Part shown: piece by piece, positions 27,179 through 35,671 of the stretch
How positions within the stretch are numbered: position 1 is the stretch's first letter
Layout of the letters: the number at the start of each line of letters is the position of its first letter
Assembly (NCBI GenBank): GCA_002294185.1
Contig: DBFD01000061.1
Coordinates: forward strand, 93,407 to 157,406
From: Paracoccus sp. UBA889
Lineage (GTDB): Bacteria > Pseudomonadota > Alphaproteobacteria > Rhodobacterales > Rhodobacteraceae
DNA: 64,000 nucleotides
Reading direction: 5' to 3'
The notes under the pieces: model-generated
Told to the model about the DNA's origin: nothing
The model's database searches: none
What the model saw: the letters and a program-made list of their open reading frames with translations, nothing else
Made by a program: the position numbers and the translations under genes

Positions 27179-27847
27179 CTACAGCGCGTCCAGGATCCGC
27201 TCGGCCTCGTGGCGACAGGACGTCAGCACCGCGCGATCCTCTCCGGGAAAGAACCGTCCGCGGGTGGCGGTCGGCATCGCGGCCGGTTCCGCGATGACCA
27301 CGCGCGGGCCGATCGCTGCGTTCTCGGCCTGCCAGCTTCGCACCAGCGCGATCTGCGCGGCCTTCGTCGCGCCGTAGGCGCCGAAGAATTTCTGTCCGGC
27401 GCGAGGATCGTCGAAGAACAGGGCGGTGCTCTGGCGTATGCGCAGCAGCGGCTCGATCAGGGCGATCAGGCCGCGCACGACCTCGACATTGGCCAGCAGC
27501 GATTTCGACCAATCCTTGCCGTCGATATGCGGCGCCGGCGACAGCGGTGCGGCGTGGATCGCACAATGTGCCCACAGATCCAGACCGCCCCATCGTTCGG
27601 CCACGGCCTGCACCATCTGCTGCATCGCCGCCGCGTCGGTCACATCCATCGGCGCCAGCGTCGCGCTGCCGCCCGAGGCCCGGATGCGGTCGTCCAGCTC
27701 TTCCAGGCCGCCCACGGTCCGGGCCACGGCCAGCACATGAAATCCGCGCCGGGCCAGCCCCTCGGCCAGGGCCGCGCCAAGACCGCGCGACGCGCCTGTC
27801 ACCAGCGCGATCCTGCCTGTTTCCTCGGTGGTCTGATCCTGTGTCAT
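27179..27847 (-). CDS. Short-chain dehydrogenase/reductase with atypical active site
   Basis: A 222-residue SDR with the dinucleotide motif TGASRGLG at 17-24 and the catalytic YxxxK as Tyr158/Lys162. The serine normally 13 residues before the tyrosine is not present: the segment reads FFDDPRAGQKFFGAYGATK, with Asp at that place. It may be an unusual or weakly active oxidoreductase. The chosen ATG fits the family N-terminus; upstream in-frame sequence overlaps the bioY promoter region. It is divergent from bioY. Confidence 0.82.
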   Translation of the reverse strand: MTQDQTTEETGRIALVTGASRGLGAALAEGLARRGFHVLAVARTVGGLEELDDRIRASGGSATLAPMDVTDAAAMQQMVQAVAERWGGLDLWAHCAIHAAPLSPAPHIDGKDWSKSLLANVEVVRGLIALIEPLLRIRQSTALFFDDPRAGQKFFGAYGATKAAQIALVRSWQAENAAIGPRVVIAEPAAMPTATRGRFFPGEDRAVLTSCRHEAERILDAL

Positions 27848-27906
27848 GGCGGCAGCCTTTCGCAAAAGAGCGGTGCCCGCGCAAGACCCTTTCGCCGACC
27901 GGCCGA

Positions 27907-27935
27907 TTGACTTTCGCGCCCGCTGCGTGAACATT
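27907..27935 (+). promoter_or_regulatory. Candidate promoter of bioY
   Basis: TTGACT, 17-base spacer, AACATT, ending 35 bases ahead of the bioY ATG. The -35 is a five-of-six match and the -10 only three of six. I looked for a BioR-type TTATnnATAA operator in this 123-bp gap and saw none. Confidence 0.38.
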
Positions 27936-27970
27936 CGGCCACGAATTTCGCACCAGGAAGAGGCCCCGCC

Positions 27971-28528
27971 ATGACATTGACCCAAGCCGCGCTGCCGGTC
28001 CGCTCGACCCGAACGAACATCCTGCTGGTTCTGGCCGGCTCGGCTCTGGTCGCGTTGTCCGCCCAGGCCAGCGTACCGATGTGGCCGGTGCCGATGACCT
28101 TGCAGACTCTGGCCATCACGCTGATCGGGCTGACCTATGGCTCGCGTCTGGCGGCGGCGACGATGCTGGCCTATCTGGCCGAAGGCGCCGTGGGCCTGCC
28201 GGTCTTTGCCAATGCCTCGGGCGGGATCGCGCCGCTGATGGGGCCGACGGCGGGCTTCCTGTGGGGCTTTGTCGGCATGGCCTGGCTGACCGGCTGGCTG
28301 GTCGAACGCGGGCTGGACCGCGGCTTCCTGCGCCTGTTTGTCGCCGGTCTCGTGCCGGGACTAATGCTGTTCGTGCCGGGCGCCCTGGCGCTGTCGCTGG
28401 TGCTGGGCAAATCCCTGTCCGAGGCCGCCGCGCTGGCGGTGATGCCGTTCCTGGCCGGCGCGCTGGTCAAGGCCGCAATCGCCGCGATGGCTGTCGCCGG
28501 CGGCTGGCAGTTGTTCCGCAAGCGCTGA
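27971..28528 (+). CDS. bioY: Biotin transporter BioY
   Basis: BioY is the substrate-binding membrane component (S component) of an ECF-type biotin importer. The 185-residue protein is almost entirely hydrophobic with about six spans and shows the family blocks VPMWPVPMTLQTLAI and EGAVGLPVFANASGGIAPLMGPTAGFLWG. No bioM/bioN ATPase or EcfT gene is nearby, so it either works alone or borrows a module encoded elsewhere. A strong terminator follows. Biotin specificity is from the family assignment. Confidence 0.93.
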   Translation: MTLTQAALPVRSTRTNILLVLAGSALVALSAQASVPMWPVPMTLQTLAITLIGLTYGSRLAAATMLAYLAEGAVGLPVFANASGGIAPLMGPTAGFLWGFVGMAWLTGWLVERGLDRGFLRLFVAGLVPGLMLFVPGALALSLVLGKSLSEAAALAVMPFLAGALVKAAIAAMAVAGGWQLFRKR

Positions 28529-28579
28529 CCGAAGCGATGTCCGCGACGCGGCGGCCATCGCGGCCCGCCTGAAAGCCGA

Positions 28580-28611
28580 CGAACCCCGTCATTCCGGCGG
28601 GGTTTCGTTTT
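28580..28611 (+). terminator. Rho-independent terminator of bioY
   Basis: CGAACCCCG (28580-28588) pairs with CGGGGTTTCG (28598-28607) with one bulged T, followed directly by TTTT. It lies 51 bases after the bioY stop. Confidence 0.8.
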
Positions 28612-28754
28612 GCGACCGCGCTGCGGCCAGGCCGGTCAGGCCGCCACGGAAGCCGGCGCCGGTCGCCGGCCCGGCCCTGTCCTGCACGCCGGATACAGCG
28701 CTGGAACCGGCTGCGCCGGCCACCAGCCGTCGCACCCGGTCCGCAGGAAAATGG

Positions 28755-28777
28755 AAAACCCCCGCAGATGGCGGGGG
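28755..28777 (-). terminator. Rho-independent terminator of the DUF6280 gene
   Basis: On the minus strand a perfect 7-bp stem GCCCCCGC-type hairpin (CCCCCGC at 28759-28765 with GCGGGGG at 28771-28777, 5-base loop) is followed by TTTT at 28758-28755. It lies 55 bases past the DUF6280 stop. Confidence 0.82.
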
Positions 28778-28832
28778 CCTTGTTACCGATCCGTGCGGTT
28801 TCAGTCTTGTCTGCGAGCGATCCGCAGAGGGG

Positions 28833-29156
28833 TCACGCCGCCTCGGCCTCGGCCTCGGCGGCCATGCGCCGTTCGCTTTCCTCGCGCGACAGCGCCACCG
28901 AGGTCCGGACGCCCTTCGAGACGAAGTCCATCAATCCCTTGACGACCCGCTCGTTCGGGTCGATCCCGGCGCAGGACAGAACCTCGCGTCCGTCGCGCGA
29001 ACGCGCCCACCGGGCGATCTGCTCGGGGCCGTTGCCGTATTTCTTGTCATCTGCAATGGCGTCATCCAAAGCAGCCAGAACCACCGCCGCAAACAGCTTG
29101 CGGGCACGCTGGCCCTGCTCGAAATTGAAAGCCGAGCCGTCAACAAAATCGCGCAT
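28833..29156 (-). CDS. DUF6280 family conserved protein
   Basis: A 107-residue protein starting MRDFVDGSAFNFEQGQRARKLFAAVVLAALDD, which I recognise as the DUF6280 family found throughout Rhodobacteraceae with strong sequence conservation. Function unknown. It is soluble, mostly helical by composition, with one Cys (SCAGIDPNE) and an Ala/Glu-rich C-terminus. It is expressed alone, with its own terminator, and diverges from efp. The strength of its conservation suggests a housekeeping role specific to the clade. Confidence 0.85.
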   Translation of the reverse strand: MRDFVDGSAFNFEQGQRARKLFAAVVLAALDDAIADDKKYGNGPEQIARWARSRDGREVLSCAGIDPNERVVKGLMDFVSKGVRTSVALSREESERRMAAEAEAEAA

Positions 29157-29516
29157 ATCGTTCGTCCATTTCCTCTGGCCCGATGATACCACCGAGGCCC
29201 TTGCGGGAAGACTCTGGGTCAACCCTTCGTTTTTTCTTCCGTTTCTCCGACGGTGCCGTTTGGCTTAGACCATCCTGACCCCGATTCGATATTACTTCGA
29301 CTGCATGACAGCCATGCGTAGCCTGCAAGGCGGGCAAAAACACGCAAAATTTCGACGGCCCGCCGGACGGCGGCGGCCTTCCGCCACGGATATCAGCTTG
29401 ACAACGCCCGCATACCGTTCCGGTTGCCAGCCACGGCCTGTCCCGATATAGGGGCGCTTCAACGCCATTCAACGTCTGGACGGCGCGAACCTCTCATCAT
29501 CCGTCAAGAGAATCCC
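29157..29516. other. Divergent regulatory gap between DUF6280 and efp
   Basis: 360 bp upstream of both genes. On the plus strand an exact TTGACA at 29398-29403 has no good -10 at the right distance. TTGCCA at 29424-29429 with GATATA at 29445-29450 (15-base spacer) is a second candidate for efp. On the minus strand there is a TTGACC at 29221-29216 without a matching -10. A short A-tract (AAAAAA on minus near 29232) lies between. No gene or structured RNA is evident. Confidence 0.4.
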
Positions 29517-30080
29517 ATGCCCAAGATCAACGGCAACGAAATCCGGCCCGGCAATGTGCTGGAACATGACGGCGGCCTCTGGGCCGCCGTGAAGGTCAAT
29601 CACGTCAAGCCGGGAAAGGGCGGCGCCTTCGCCCAGGTCGAGTTGAAAAATCTTCGCGACGGCCGCAAGCTGAACGAACGTTTCCGCAGCGAGGACAAGG
29701 TCGAGCGTGTCCGGCTGGACCAGAAAGATCAGCAATTCCTGTATGAAATGGACGGCAAGCTGGTCTTCATGGACAGCCAGACCTTCGAGCAGACCGAACT
29801 GGACGCCGAATTGCTGGGCGATCGTCGCCCCTTCCTGCAGGACGGCATGACCGCGACCATCGAATATTACGGCGACGAGGCGCTTTCGGTCTCGATCCCG
29901 CAGAAGGTCGTCTGCAAGGTCGCCGAGACCGAGCCGGTGGTGAAGGGCCAGACCGCCGCCAACAGCTACAAGCCCGCGATGCTGGACAACGGCGTTCGCA
30001 TCATGATCCCGCCCTTCGTGGGCGAGGGCGAGGATATCGTGGTGAATACCGAGGTCTTCGAATACAGCGAACGGGCCTGA
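29517..30080 (+). CDS. efp: Elongation factor P
   Basis: EF-P relieves ribosome stalling at polyproline stretches. The 187-residue protein begins [22 protein letters not shown] and has Lys34 at the loop tip (VKPGKGGAF), the site modified with beta-lysine in many proteobacteria. KOW-like and two OB domains follow, ending in [11 protein letters not shown]. The ATG chosen matches the family start; 31 upstream in-frame codons are not family-like. No modification enzymes (EpmA/EpmB) are encoded in this window. Confidence 0.96.
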   Translation: MPKINGNEIRPGNVLEHDGGLWAAVKVNHVKPGKGGAFAQVELKNLRDGRKLNERFRSEDKVERVRLDQKDQQFLYEMDGKLVFMDSQTFEQTELDAELLGDRRPFLQDGMTATIEYYGDEALSVSIPQKVVCKVAETEPVVKGQTAANSYKPAMLDNGVRIMIPPFVGEGEDIVVNTEVFEYSERA

Positions 30081-30192
30081 CGCGCGCCACGTCCTGACCG
30101 GGTGAGGATCGGACTTCCCGGGCCCTGTCCGGCAGGATGGCGCGCCCTGTCGGAGGGTCGGGACGCCGCCCGGCGCGGTGGCATGCCGATTT

Positions 30193-31299
30193 CTACCCGA
30201 ACAGGTTCAGCTGCACCGGATCGCTATCTTCGTCACGATCGAAACCCGACAGCGTGATCCCCAACAGCCGGGCGCCGCGCGGATCGGGCAGGACAGCGCC
30301 GGCCAGTTCGCGGGCGATGGACAGCATCTCGGCCTCGGATCCCACGGCGCGCGGCAGGGTCCGCGCCCGTGTGATCTGCTGAAAATCCGAAAACTTGACC
30401 TTCAGCGTCACCGTCCGTCCCCGCAAGCCATGGCGGCTGACATGGCGCCAGACCTTACCGGCCAGGGGCGCCAGTGCGTCATGCGCCTGGGCCAGGTCCA
30501 TCAGGTCGGTGAAATAGGTGTTTTCGGCCCCGACGGATTTTCGGATGCGGTCGGACCGGACCTGCCGGTGATCGATGCCGCGCGAGATGTTCCAGTAATA
30601 GCGCCCCGACTTGCCGAAACGCCGGGTCAGGAAATCAAGGTCCTGCGCCCGCAGATCGGCGCCGGTCTCGATCCCCATCGCGCGCATCTTGCCCGCCGTC
30701 GCCGGGCCGATGCCGTGAAACTTGCCCACCGGCAGGGCCAGCACGAAATCCGGTCCCCGATCGGGCGTGATCACACAAAGCCCGTCGGGCTTGTTCTGGT
30801 CCGAGGCCAGCTTGGCCAGAAACTTGTTGTAGCTGACCCCGGCGCTGGCGGTCAGCGCGGTTGCCTCGCGGATGCGGGCGCGGATCTCGCGGGCCACCTG
30901 CGTCGCCGTCTGGCCGGGCCAGAGGTGGTCGGTCACGTCCAGATAGGCCTCGTCCAGCGACAGGGGCTCGATCAGCGGCGTGTAATCGGCAAAGATGTCG
31001 CGGATCTGGCCCGAGATGTCGCGATAGATCTCGAACCGGGGCCTTACGAAGATCAGATCGGGGCACAGCCTGCGCGCCGTGACCGAGGGCATGGCCGAGC
31101 GGATCCCGAAGACCCGCGCCTCGTAGCTGGCCGCCGCCACCACCCCGCGCATCGAACCGCCGCCCACAGCGACCGGCTTGCCGCGCAATTCCGGATCGTC
31201 GCGCTGCTCGACCGAGGCATAGAAGGCATCCATGTCGATATGGATGATCTTGCGCAGCGGTGGCTGCGCGTCGGGGGCCATGCCGGCCCCGACGCTCAT
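30193..31299 (-). CDS. dinB: DNA polymerase IV
   Basis: Y-family translesion polymerase, 368 residues. The catalytic motifs are IIHIDMDAFYASVEQRDDPELRG and EPLSLDEAYLDVTD, and the steric/fidelity region has KFLAKLASDQNKPDG. The protein ends DSDPVQLNLFG, a good match to the QLxLF beta-clamp binding motif at the extreme C-terminus. It overlaps ygfZ by four bases (ATGA). I see no LexA-type operator, consistent with expression from the upstream exporter-ygfZ transcript. Confidence 0.95.
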   Translation of the reverse strand: MSVGAGMAPDAQPPLRKIIHIDMDAFYASVEQRDDPELRGKPVAVGGGSMRGVVAAASYEARVFGIRSAMPSVTARRLCPDLIFVRPRFEIYRDISGQIRDIFADYTPLIEPLSLDEAYLDVTDHLWPGQTATQVAREIRARIREATALTASAGVSYNKFLAKLASDQNKPDGLCVITPDRGPDFVLALPVGKFHGIGPATAGKMRAMGIETGADLRAQDLDFLTRRFGKSGRYYWNISRGIDHRQVRSDRIRKSVGAENTYFTDLMDLAQAHDALAPLAGKVWRHVSRHGLRGRTVTLKVKFSDFQQITRARTLPRAVGSEAEMLSIARELAGAVLPDPRGARLLGITLSGFDRDEDSDPVQLNLFG

Positions 31300-32015
31300 T
31301 CGGCGACGATTCGGGCCGGGCCTGCCTCCATCCCCGCGCCCAGCCGGTCGAAGCGGACATGGGCGATGCCGCGACCGCCCGATTGGGTAAACAGGGTGCC
31401 GACTTCGCGCCCCTCGCGGGTGATGGCGGTGCCGACCGGGGCTTCGCCCTCGACGCGCAGGGTGATCAGACCCTTGCGCAATTCGGTCTTGTGCTTCATC
31501 CGCGCGGTGACTTCCTGACCGACATAGCAGCCCTTGCGGAAATCGACGCCGTGCAGACGCTGGAATCCGGCCTCGAGGATGAAAGTCTCGTTCGGGATCA
31601 GTTCGATCAGGCTTTCGGGGATGCAATGGGCGACGCGGATCGCGTCCCAGTCGCTGCCGTCATCGCCCCGCTGGCCGTAAAGGCGCCAGCCCAAAGCGTC
31701 GTGGCGCGGATCGGCGATGGCGCCATCGGGCGCAGGGCCGGTGCCGCGCGCGATCGGCATCGCCACCGCCTCCAGCGCGACCTTCGAGCGCAGCTTGTAC
31801 ATGCCCAGCCGCCGCAGCAGATCCTCGGCCAGCCCCGCATCGACATCCAGCAGCAGCGCGTCACCATCGGACAGGATCAGGAAATCCGCCAGATACTTGC
31901 CCTGCGGCGTCAGCAGCGCGGCCCAGCAGGGTGCGCGGGTCACGTCGTTCGTGACCAGATCCTGCAGGAAATCCAGCCGATCCTCGCCGGTCACACGGAT
32001 GATCTGGCGGCTCAT
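31296..32015 (-). CDS. ygfZ: YgfZ family folate-binding iron-sulfur maintenance protein
   Basis: A 239-residue GcvT-like protein that uses tetrahydrofolate to help build or repair certain iron-sulfur enzymes. The family signature K-G-C-Y-x-G-Q-E is intact as KGCYVGQE with Cys163. The N-terminus IIRVTGEDRLDFLQDLVTNDV is typical. It overlaps the exporter gene upstream and dinB downstream by four bases each, so all three form one translationally coupled operon. The link between these functions is not obvious. Confidence 0.92.
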   Translation of the reverse strand: MSRQIIRVTGEDRLDFLQDLVTNDVTRAPCWAALLTPQGKYLADFLILSDGDALLLDVDAGLAEDLLRRLGMYKLRSKVALEAVAMPIARGTGPAPDGAIADPRHDALGWRLYGQRGDDGSDWDAIRVAHCIPESLIELIPNETFILEAGFQRLHGVDFRKGCYVGQEVTARMKHKTELRKGLITLRVEGEAPVGTAITREGREVGTLFTQSGGRGIAHVRFDRLGAGMEAGPARIVAE

Positions 32016-33754
32016 TGTTTCTCTCCGAATTGCAGCGCGACAAGGCGGGCATAGGCGCCGCGCCTTGCCATCAACTGGTCATGACTACCCTGTTCCACAA
32101 CCCGGCCAGCCTCGATCACGACGATCTTGTCGGCATTGCGGATCGTGGACAGCCGATGCGCGATGACCAGCGTCGTGCGCCCGCGCGCCAGCCTGTCCAG
32201 CGCATCCTGCACCAGCCGTTCGCTGGCGGTGTCCAGCGCGCTGGTCGCCTCGTCCAGAAGCAGGATCGGGGCGTCGCGCAGGACGGCGCGGGCAATGGCG
32301 ATGCGCTGACGCTGGCCACCCGACAGCGACGACCCCCTTGGCCCCGCGGCGCTGTCCAGTCCGCGCTTTTCGGCATCGACGAAATCGGTGACATGGGCTG
32401 CATCCATCGCACGGCGAAGATCGTCCTCGGACGCATCGGGCCGGCCCATCAGCATGTTGTCGCGCAGGCTTTCGTCGAACAGCGCCGCCTCTTGCGAAAC
32501 CGTCGAGAACTGGTCGCGCAGCACGCCCAGGTCGTAATCCGCAACCGGCACACCGCCCAGCAGCACCTCGCCGCGGTCGGAATCGACCATCCGTGTCAGA
32601 AGGTTGAACACCGTCGATTTGCCCGCCCCCGAAGGACCGACCAGCGCCGTCGTTCGCCCCGCCTCGGCCGCGAAGGACAATCCGTGCAGGATCATCTGCC
32701 CGTCATAGGACAGCCAGACATCCGACAGCCGGATGTCGCAGTCATCGGGCGGCGCGGTCCGCGTGCCCGATACAACCGTCGGCCTGGTGTCAAAGACCTG
32801 ATAGACCCGTTCCAGGCTGGCCGCCGCCGTCTGCCAGCTTCCGGCCAGCCCGCCCAGCCGACGCATCGGCTGGAAGGCCAGCGCAAGCGCGGTGAAGAAG
32901 GACATGAAATCGCCGACGCTGCGGCTTCCCTCCATCACCTCCTTGCCGCCCAGCAACAGCACGGCGACGAAACCGATGCCGGTGACAATATCGGTCAGCG
33001 CCGGGATCACGCTGGAGGTCGCGGCCAGCTTGACCTGCTCTTGCCGGATGCGGCGGACGATCGTGGAAAAGCGTCGGGTCTGGTCGGCCTCGGCCCGGTT
33101 CAGCCGGATCGAGGCGATGCCATGCAGGATCTCGTCCAGCCGGGTCGCGCGCGCGCTGGCGCTGACGCGATTCTGGCGCATCTTGCGGCGGATATAGCGT
33201 TGCACGACGGCCGCCGGCGCGATCAGGATCGGCGCGCCGATCAGCGCGGCCAGGGTCCAGACCGGATCGATGGTCAAGGTGACGCCGAACAGCATCACCA
33301 GCGAGATCGCGTCCCGCGTGGCCCCGGTCAGCAGCGTGGCCCAGATGCCCTGAACGGCCTGCGTGTCGCCCTGGATTCGTTCGATCATCGCGCCCGGCGC
33401 GTTCTCGCGGAAAAAACGGCCGTCCAGCGTCAGGATATGGGCCAGCAGGTTGGTCTGCATCAGCGTCGAGATGTCCAGCGAGATCCGGCTCAGCAGCGCC
33501 CGGCTGGAGACCAGCGTGATCGCGCGGGTCAGAAAGATCGCGAAGATCGCCGTGCCGACCCACCAGATCGCCCCGGTTTCCTTGCCGATGAAGACCCGGT
33601 CGAACAGCGGCTTCAGCATCCAGGAGATCAGCGCCAGCGTCGAGCCCTCGATCGTCATCAGCGCGAAGGCCGCCAGCATCCGCCCACGATGGACATAGAG
33701 GTAATCCGACCAGAAGCGGCGGAACAACATGGATGTCGTATCGGGCTTGCTCAC
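32012..33754 (-). CDS. ABC-type exporter, MsbA-like (fused permease-ATPase)
   Basis: A 580-residue half-transporter that should work as a homodimer. Six membrane spans occupy the first about 310 residues. The nucleotide-binding domain has Walker A GPSGAGKST, signature SLSGGQRQRIAIARA, Walker B ILLLDEATSALD and the H-loop IAHRLST. Closest in style to MsbA/lipid or multidrug exporters; the cargo cannot be assigned. I chose a GTG start (VSKPDTTSMLF) with AAAGG about 11 bases ahead; a TTG seven codons earlier and an ATG eight codons later are alternatives. Confidence 0.9.
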   Translation of the reverse strand: MSKPDTTSMLFRRFWSDYLYVHRGRMLAAFALMTIEGSTLALISWMLKPLFDRVFIGKETGAIWWVGTAIFAIFLTRAITLVSSRALLSRISLDISTLMQTNLLAHILTLDGRFFRENAPGAMIERIQGDTQAVQGIWATLLTGATRDAISLVMLFGVTLTIDPVWTLAALIGAPILIAPAAVVQRYIRRKMRQNRVSASARATRLDEILHGIASIRLNRAEADQTRRFSTIVRRIRQEQVKLAATSSVIPALTDIVTGIGFVAVLLLGGKEVMEGSRSVGDFMSFFTALALAFQPMRRLGGLAGSWQTAAASLERVYQVFDTRPTVVSGTRTAPPDDCDIRLSDVWLSYDGQMILHGLSFAAEAGRTTALVGPSGAGKSTVFNLLTRMVDSDRGEVLLGGVPVADYDLGVLRDQFSTVSQEAALFDESLRDNMLMGRPDASEDDLRRAMDAAHVTDFVDAEKRGLDSAAGPRGSSLSGGQRQRIAIARAVLRDAPILLLDEATSALDTASERLVQDALDRLARGRTTLVIAHRLSTIRNADKIVVIEAGRVVEQGSHDQLMARRGAYARLVALQFGEKQ

Positions 33755-33827
33755 GTCCGCGGATGCCTTTCGCAAGGGTGCCCCAGCCTTATCCCGCCAG
33801 CCGCCCCGGCGGCAACCCGCGCGCGCA

Positions 33828-34508
33828 TCAGTCCGGGACGCGCCGCCCCGCGATCATGTGCCGCTTGGTGCCGAAACCGGGCTGACGCCGGACCGCGAAA
33901 CCGGCGGCCGTCAGCGCGCGGCGCACCGATCCCGCCGCGGTATAGGTGGCGAAGCTGCCGTCCGGCGATGTGTGCCGGCCGACCTCGGCCATCAGCGCGG
34001 CGGACCACATCTCGGGGTTCTTCGCGGGCGAAAACCCGTCCAGGAACCAAGCATCCGCGCAGCCCTGCCATCGCGGCAGCGTTTCGCGCGCATCCCCGAT
34101 CACCAGCTGCAATTCGACCGCGCCGACGCGGATCGCCGTGCCGTCCGACAGACCCGCGCGCAGATCGGCCGCCAGCGCGGCCAATTCGGGAAAGGCCGCA
34201 TGGGCGCGCGCCATCTGCTCCGGCGCCATCGGAAACGCCTCGAAGCTGGTCATTCGCATCGGCACCTGCGCCACCCTGGCCAGCGCGAGGCAGTTCAGCC
34301 CGGTCCCGAAGCCCAGTTCGGCAATGTGGAAACCGGGGCGCAGACGCGCGGGCAGATCGTTGCCCGCCAGAAAGACGTGGCGCGTTTCCGCCAACCCGCC
34401 GGCCAGGCTGAAATAGGGATCGTCAAAGCGTGTCGAGACCGGCACGCCCCCCTCGCGCCAATCCAGTCCCGGCTGGCTGCCCGGCGTGATTTCGTCTAGA
34501 TCACCCAT
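33828..34508 (-). CDS. mnmD: tRNA 5-methylaminomethyl-2-thiouridine(34) methyltransferase MnmD
   Basis: Catalyses the last methylation of mnm5s2U at the wobble position of several tRNAs, the job of the N-terminal half of E. coli MnmC. The 226-residue protein matches the DUF752 methyltransferase: ELGFGTGLNCLALA at 64-77, TSFEAFPM, and LDGFSPAKNPEMW near 156-168. It stands alone here, not fused to the oxidase, and the divergent neighbour is a FAD oxidoreductase resembling the other half. The ATG lies in a CATG shared with a possible start of that neighbour. Confidence 0.92.
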   Translation of the reverse strand: MGDLDEITPGSQPGLDWREGGVPVSTRFDDPYFSLAGGLAETRHVFLAGNDLPARLRPGFHIAELGFGTGLNCLALARVAQVPMRMTSFEAFPMAPEQMARAHAAFPELAALAADLRAGLSDGTAIRVGAVELQLVIGDARETLPRWQGCADAWFLDGFSPAKNPEMWSAALMAEVGRHTSPDGSFATYTAAGSVRRALTAAGFAVRRQPGFGTKRHMIAGRRVPD

Positions 34509-34536
34509 GCGCCGAACTAGGGGAAAGGCTCGCGTC

Positions 34537-35562
34537 TTGGCAAGCGTCACGATCATGGGGGCGGGGATTTTCGGCCTGTCCTGCGCCTGGGAAATGGCCC
34601 GCCGGGGCGCCAGGGTCCATGTGATCGAGGCCCGCCGCATCGGGGCCGGATCCTCGGGCGGCCATGTCGGTGCGCTGGCGCCGCATGCGCCCGAAAACTG
34701 GAACCGGAAAAAACAGTTCCAGCTGGACAGCCTGCTGATGGCCGATGATTTCTGGCGCGCGGTCGAGACCGCTTCGGGGCGTTGCGCGGGCTTTGCGCGA
34801 ACCGGGCGGGTCCAGCCCCTGGCGGAGGGGGCCGCCGAACTGCTGGAGGCGCGCCTCGATGCCTCGGCGATCCGCTGGCCGGCCGCGATGGCGATGCGGA
34901 TCACGCAGGCCCCGGCGACCAGCCTGATCCCTGACAGCCCCTCGGGCCTGTGGCTGGAAGACGGGCTGTCCGCGCGGCTGAACCCCCGGGCCGCGCTGCA
35001 GGCGCTGGCCCATGCGATCCGGGCAAGCGGTGGCCGGATCAGCGAAGGCACGTCGGTCCGGCCCCAGACCGGCCCCATCCTCTGGGCGACCGGCGCCGAA
35101 GGGCTGGCGCATCTGTCGCAAGCCCTGGACCGCCCTGTCGGCAAGGGCGTCAAGGGGCAGTCGGTCCTGCTGGGCCATGCCGCCCCCGAGGCGGCACAGA
35201 TCTTTGCCGACGGGCTGCACGTCGTGCCCCAGGCCGATGGCACGACGGCGGTCGGCTCAACCACGGAAAATGATTTCACGCATCCTGATCCGGATGATCG
35301 GTGCGACGGGCTGGTGGTCCGCGCCCGCGCAATCTGCCCCGGCCTTCGCGACGCCCCGATCCTCGAATGCTGGGCAGGGATCCGCCCGCGCGCCGGATCG
35401 CGGGCGCCGCTGTTGGGCGCCTGGCCCGGCCGCTCTGGACATTATGTCGCCAATGGCGGGTTCAAGATCGGCTTCGGCATGGCGCCGATGATCGCCCGGG
35501 TCATGGCCCGGCTGATCCTTGACGGCAGGGACGAGGTTCCACCCGACTTCCGCCTGATCTGA
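34537..35562 (+). CDS. FAD-dependent oxidoreductase, probable detached MnmC oxidase half
   Basis: A DAO-family flavoprotein of about 341 residues. The FAD-binding motif is at the N-terminus (TIMGAGIFGLSCAWEMARRGARVHVIEA) and the C-terminal ECWAGIRPRAGSRAPLLGAW plus GHYVANGGFKIGFGMAP blocks are typical of glycine-oxidase/MnmC-type enzymes. Because it sits head to head with mnmD, the natural guess is that it removes the carboxymethyl group of cmnm5U before MnmD acts. The TTG start has GGAAAGG eight bases upstream; ATG at 34507 or GTG at 34486 would lengthen it into mnmD. Confidence 0.82.
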   Translation: MASVTIMGAGIFGLSCAWEMARRGARVHVIEARRIGAGSSGGHVGALAPHAPENWNRKKQFQLDSLLMADDFWRAVETASGRCAGFARTGRVQPLAEGAAELLEARLDASAIRWPAAMAMRITQAPATSLIPDSPSGLWLEDGLSARLNPRAALQALAHAIRASGGRISEGTSVRPQTGPILWATGAEGLAHLSQALDRPVGKGVKGQSVLLGHAAPEAAQIFADGLHVVPQADGTTAVGSTTENDFTHPDPDDRCDGLVVRARAICPGLRDAPILECWAGIRPRAGSRAPLLGAWPGRSGHYVANGGFKIGFGMAPMIARVMARLILDGRDEVPPDFRLI

Positions 35563-35671
35563 GGCATTTCCGGCGCGTGGCGGCCCCGACCACGGTCGCC
35601 GCGCGCCATCATCGCCGCTTGCAAACGCGGCCGAAGACGGTTGAAACTGGCCGAGAACACGGAGAAAGCGC

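Larger units (their letters stand above)
28529..28832. other. Intergenic gap between bioY and the DUF6280 gene
   Basis: 304 bp between convergent genes. It holds a terminator for each side (28580-28611 and 28755-28777). Between them are about 140 bp of very GC-rich sequence dominated by GCCGG/CCGGC steps, in which I see no convincing gene, RNA or repeat unit. Confidence 0.7.

Noticed and set aside
27848-27970. BioR operator or biotin riboswitch ahead of bioY
   Set aside because: No TTATnnATAA-type site and no structured leader is visible in the 123-bp gap.
30193-31626. A longer dinB reading with 109 extra N-terminal codons
   Set aside because: The extra part is antisense-frame overlap with ygfZ; the ATG overlapping the ygfZ stop fits the Y-family N-terminus.
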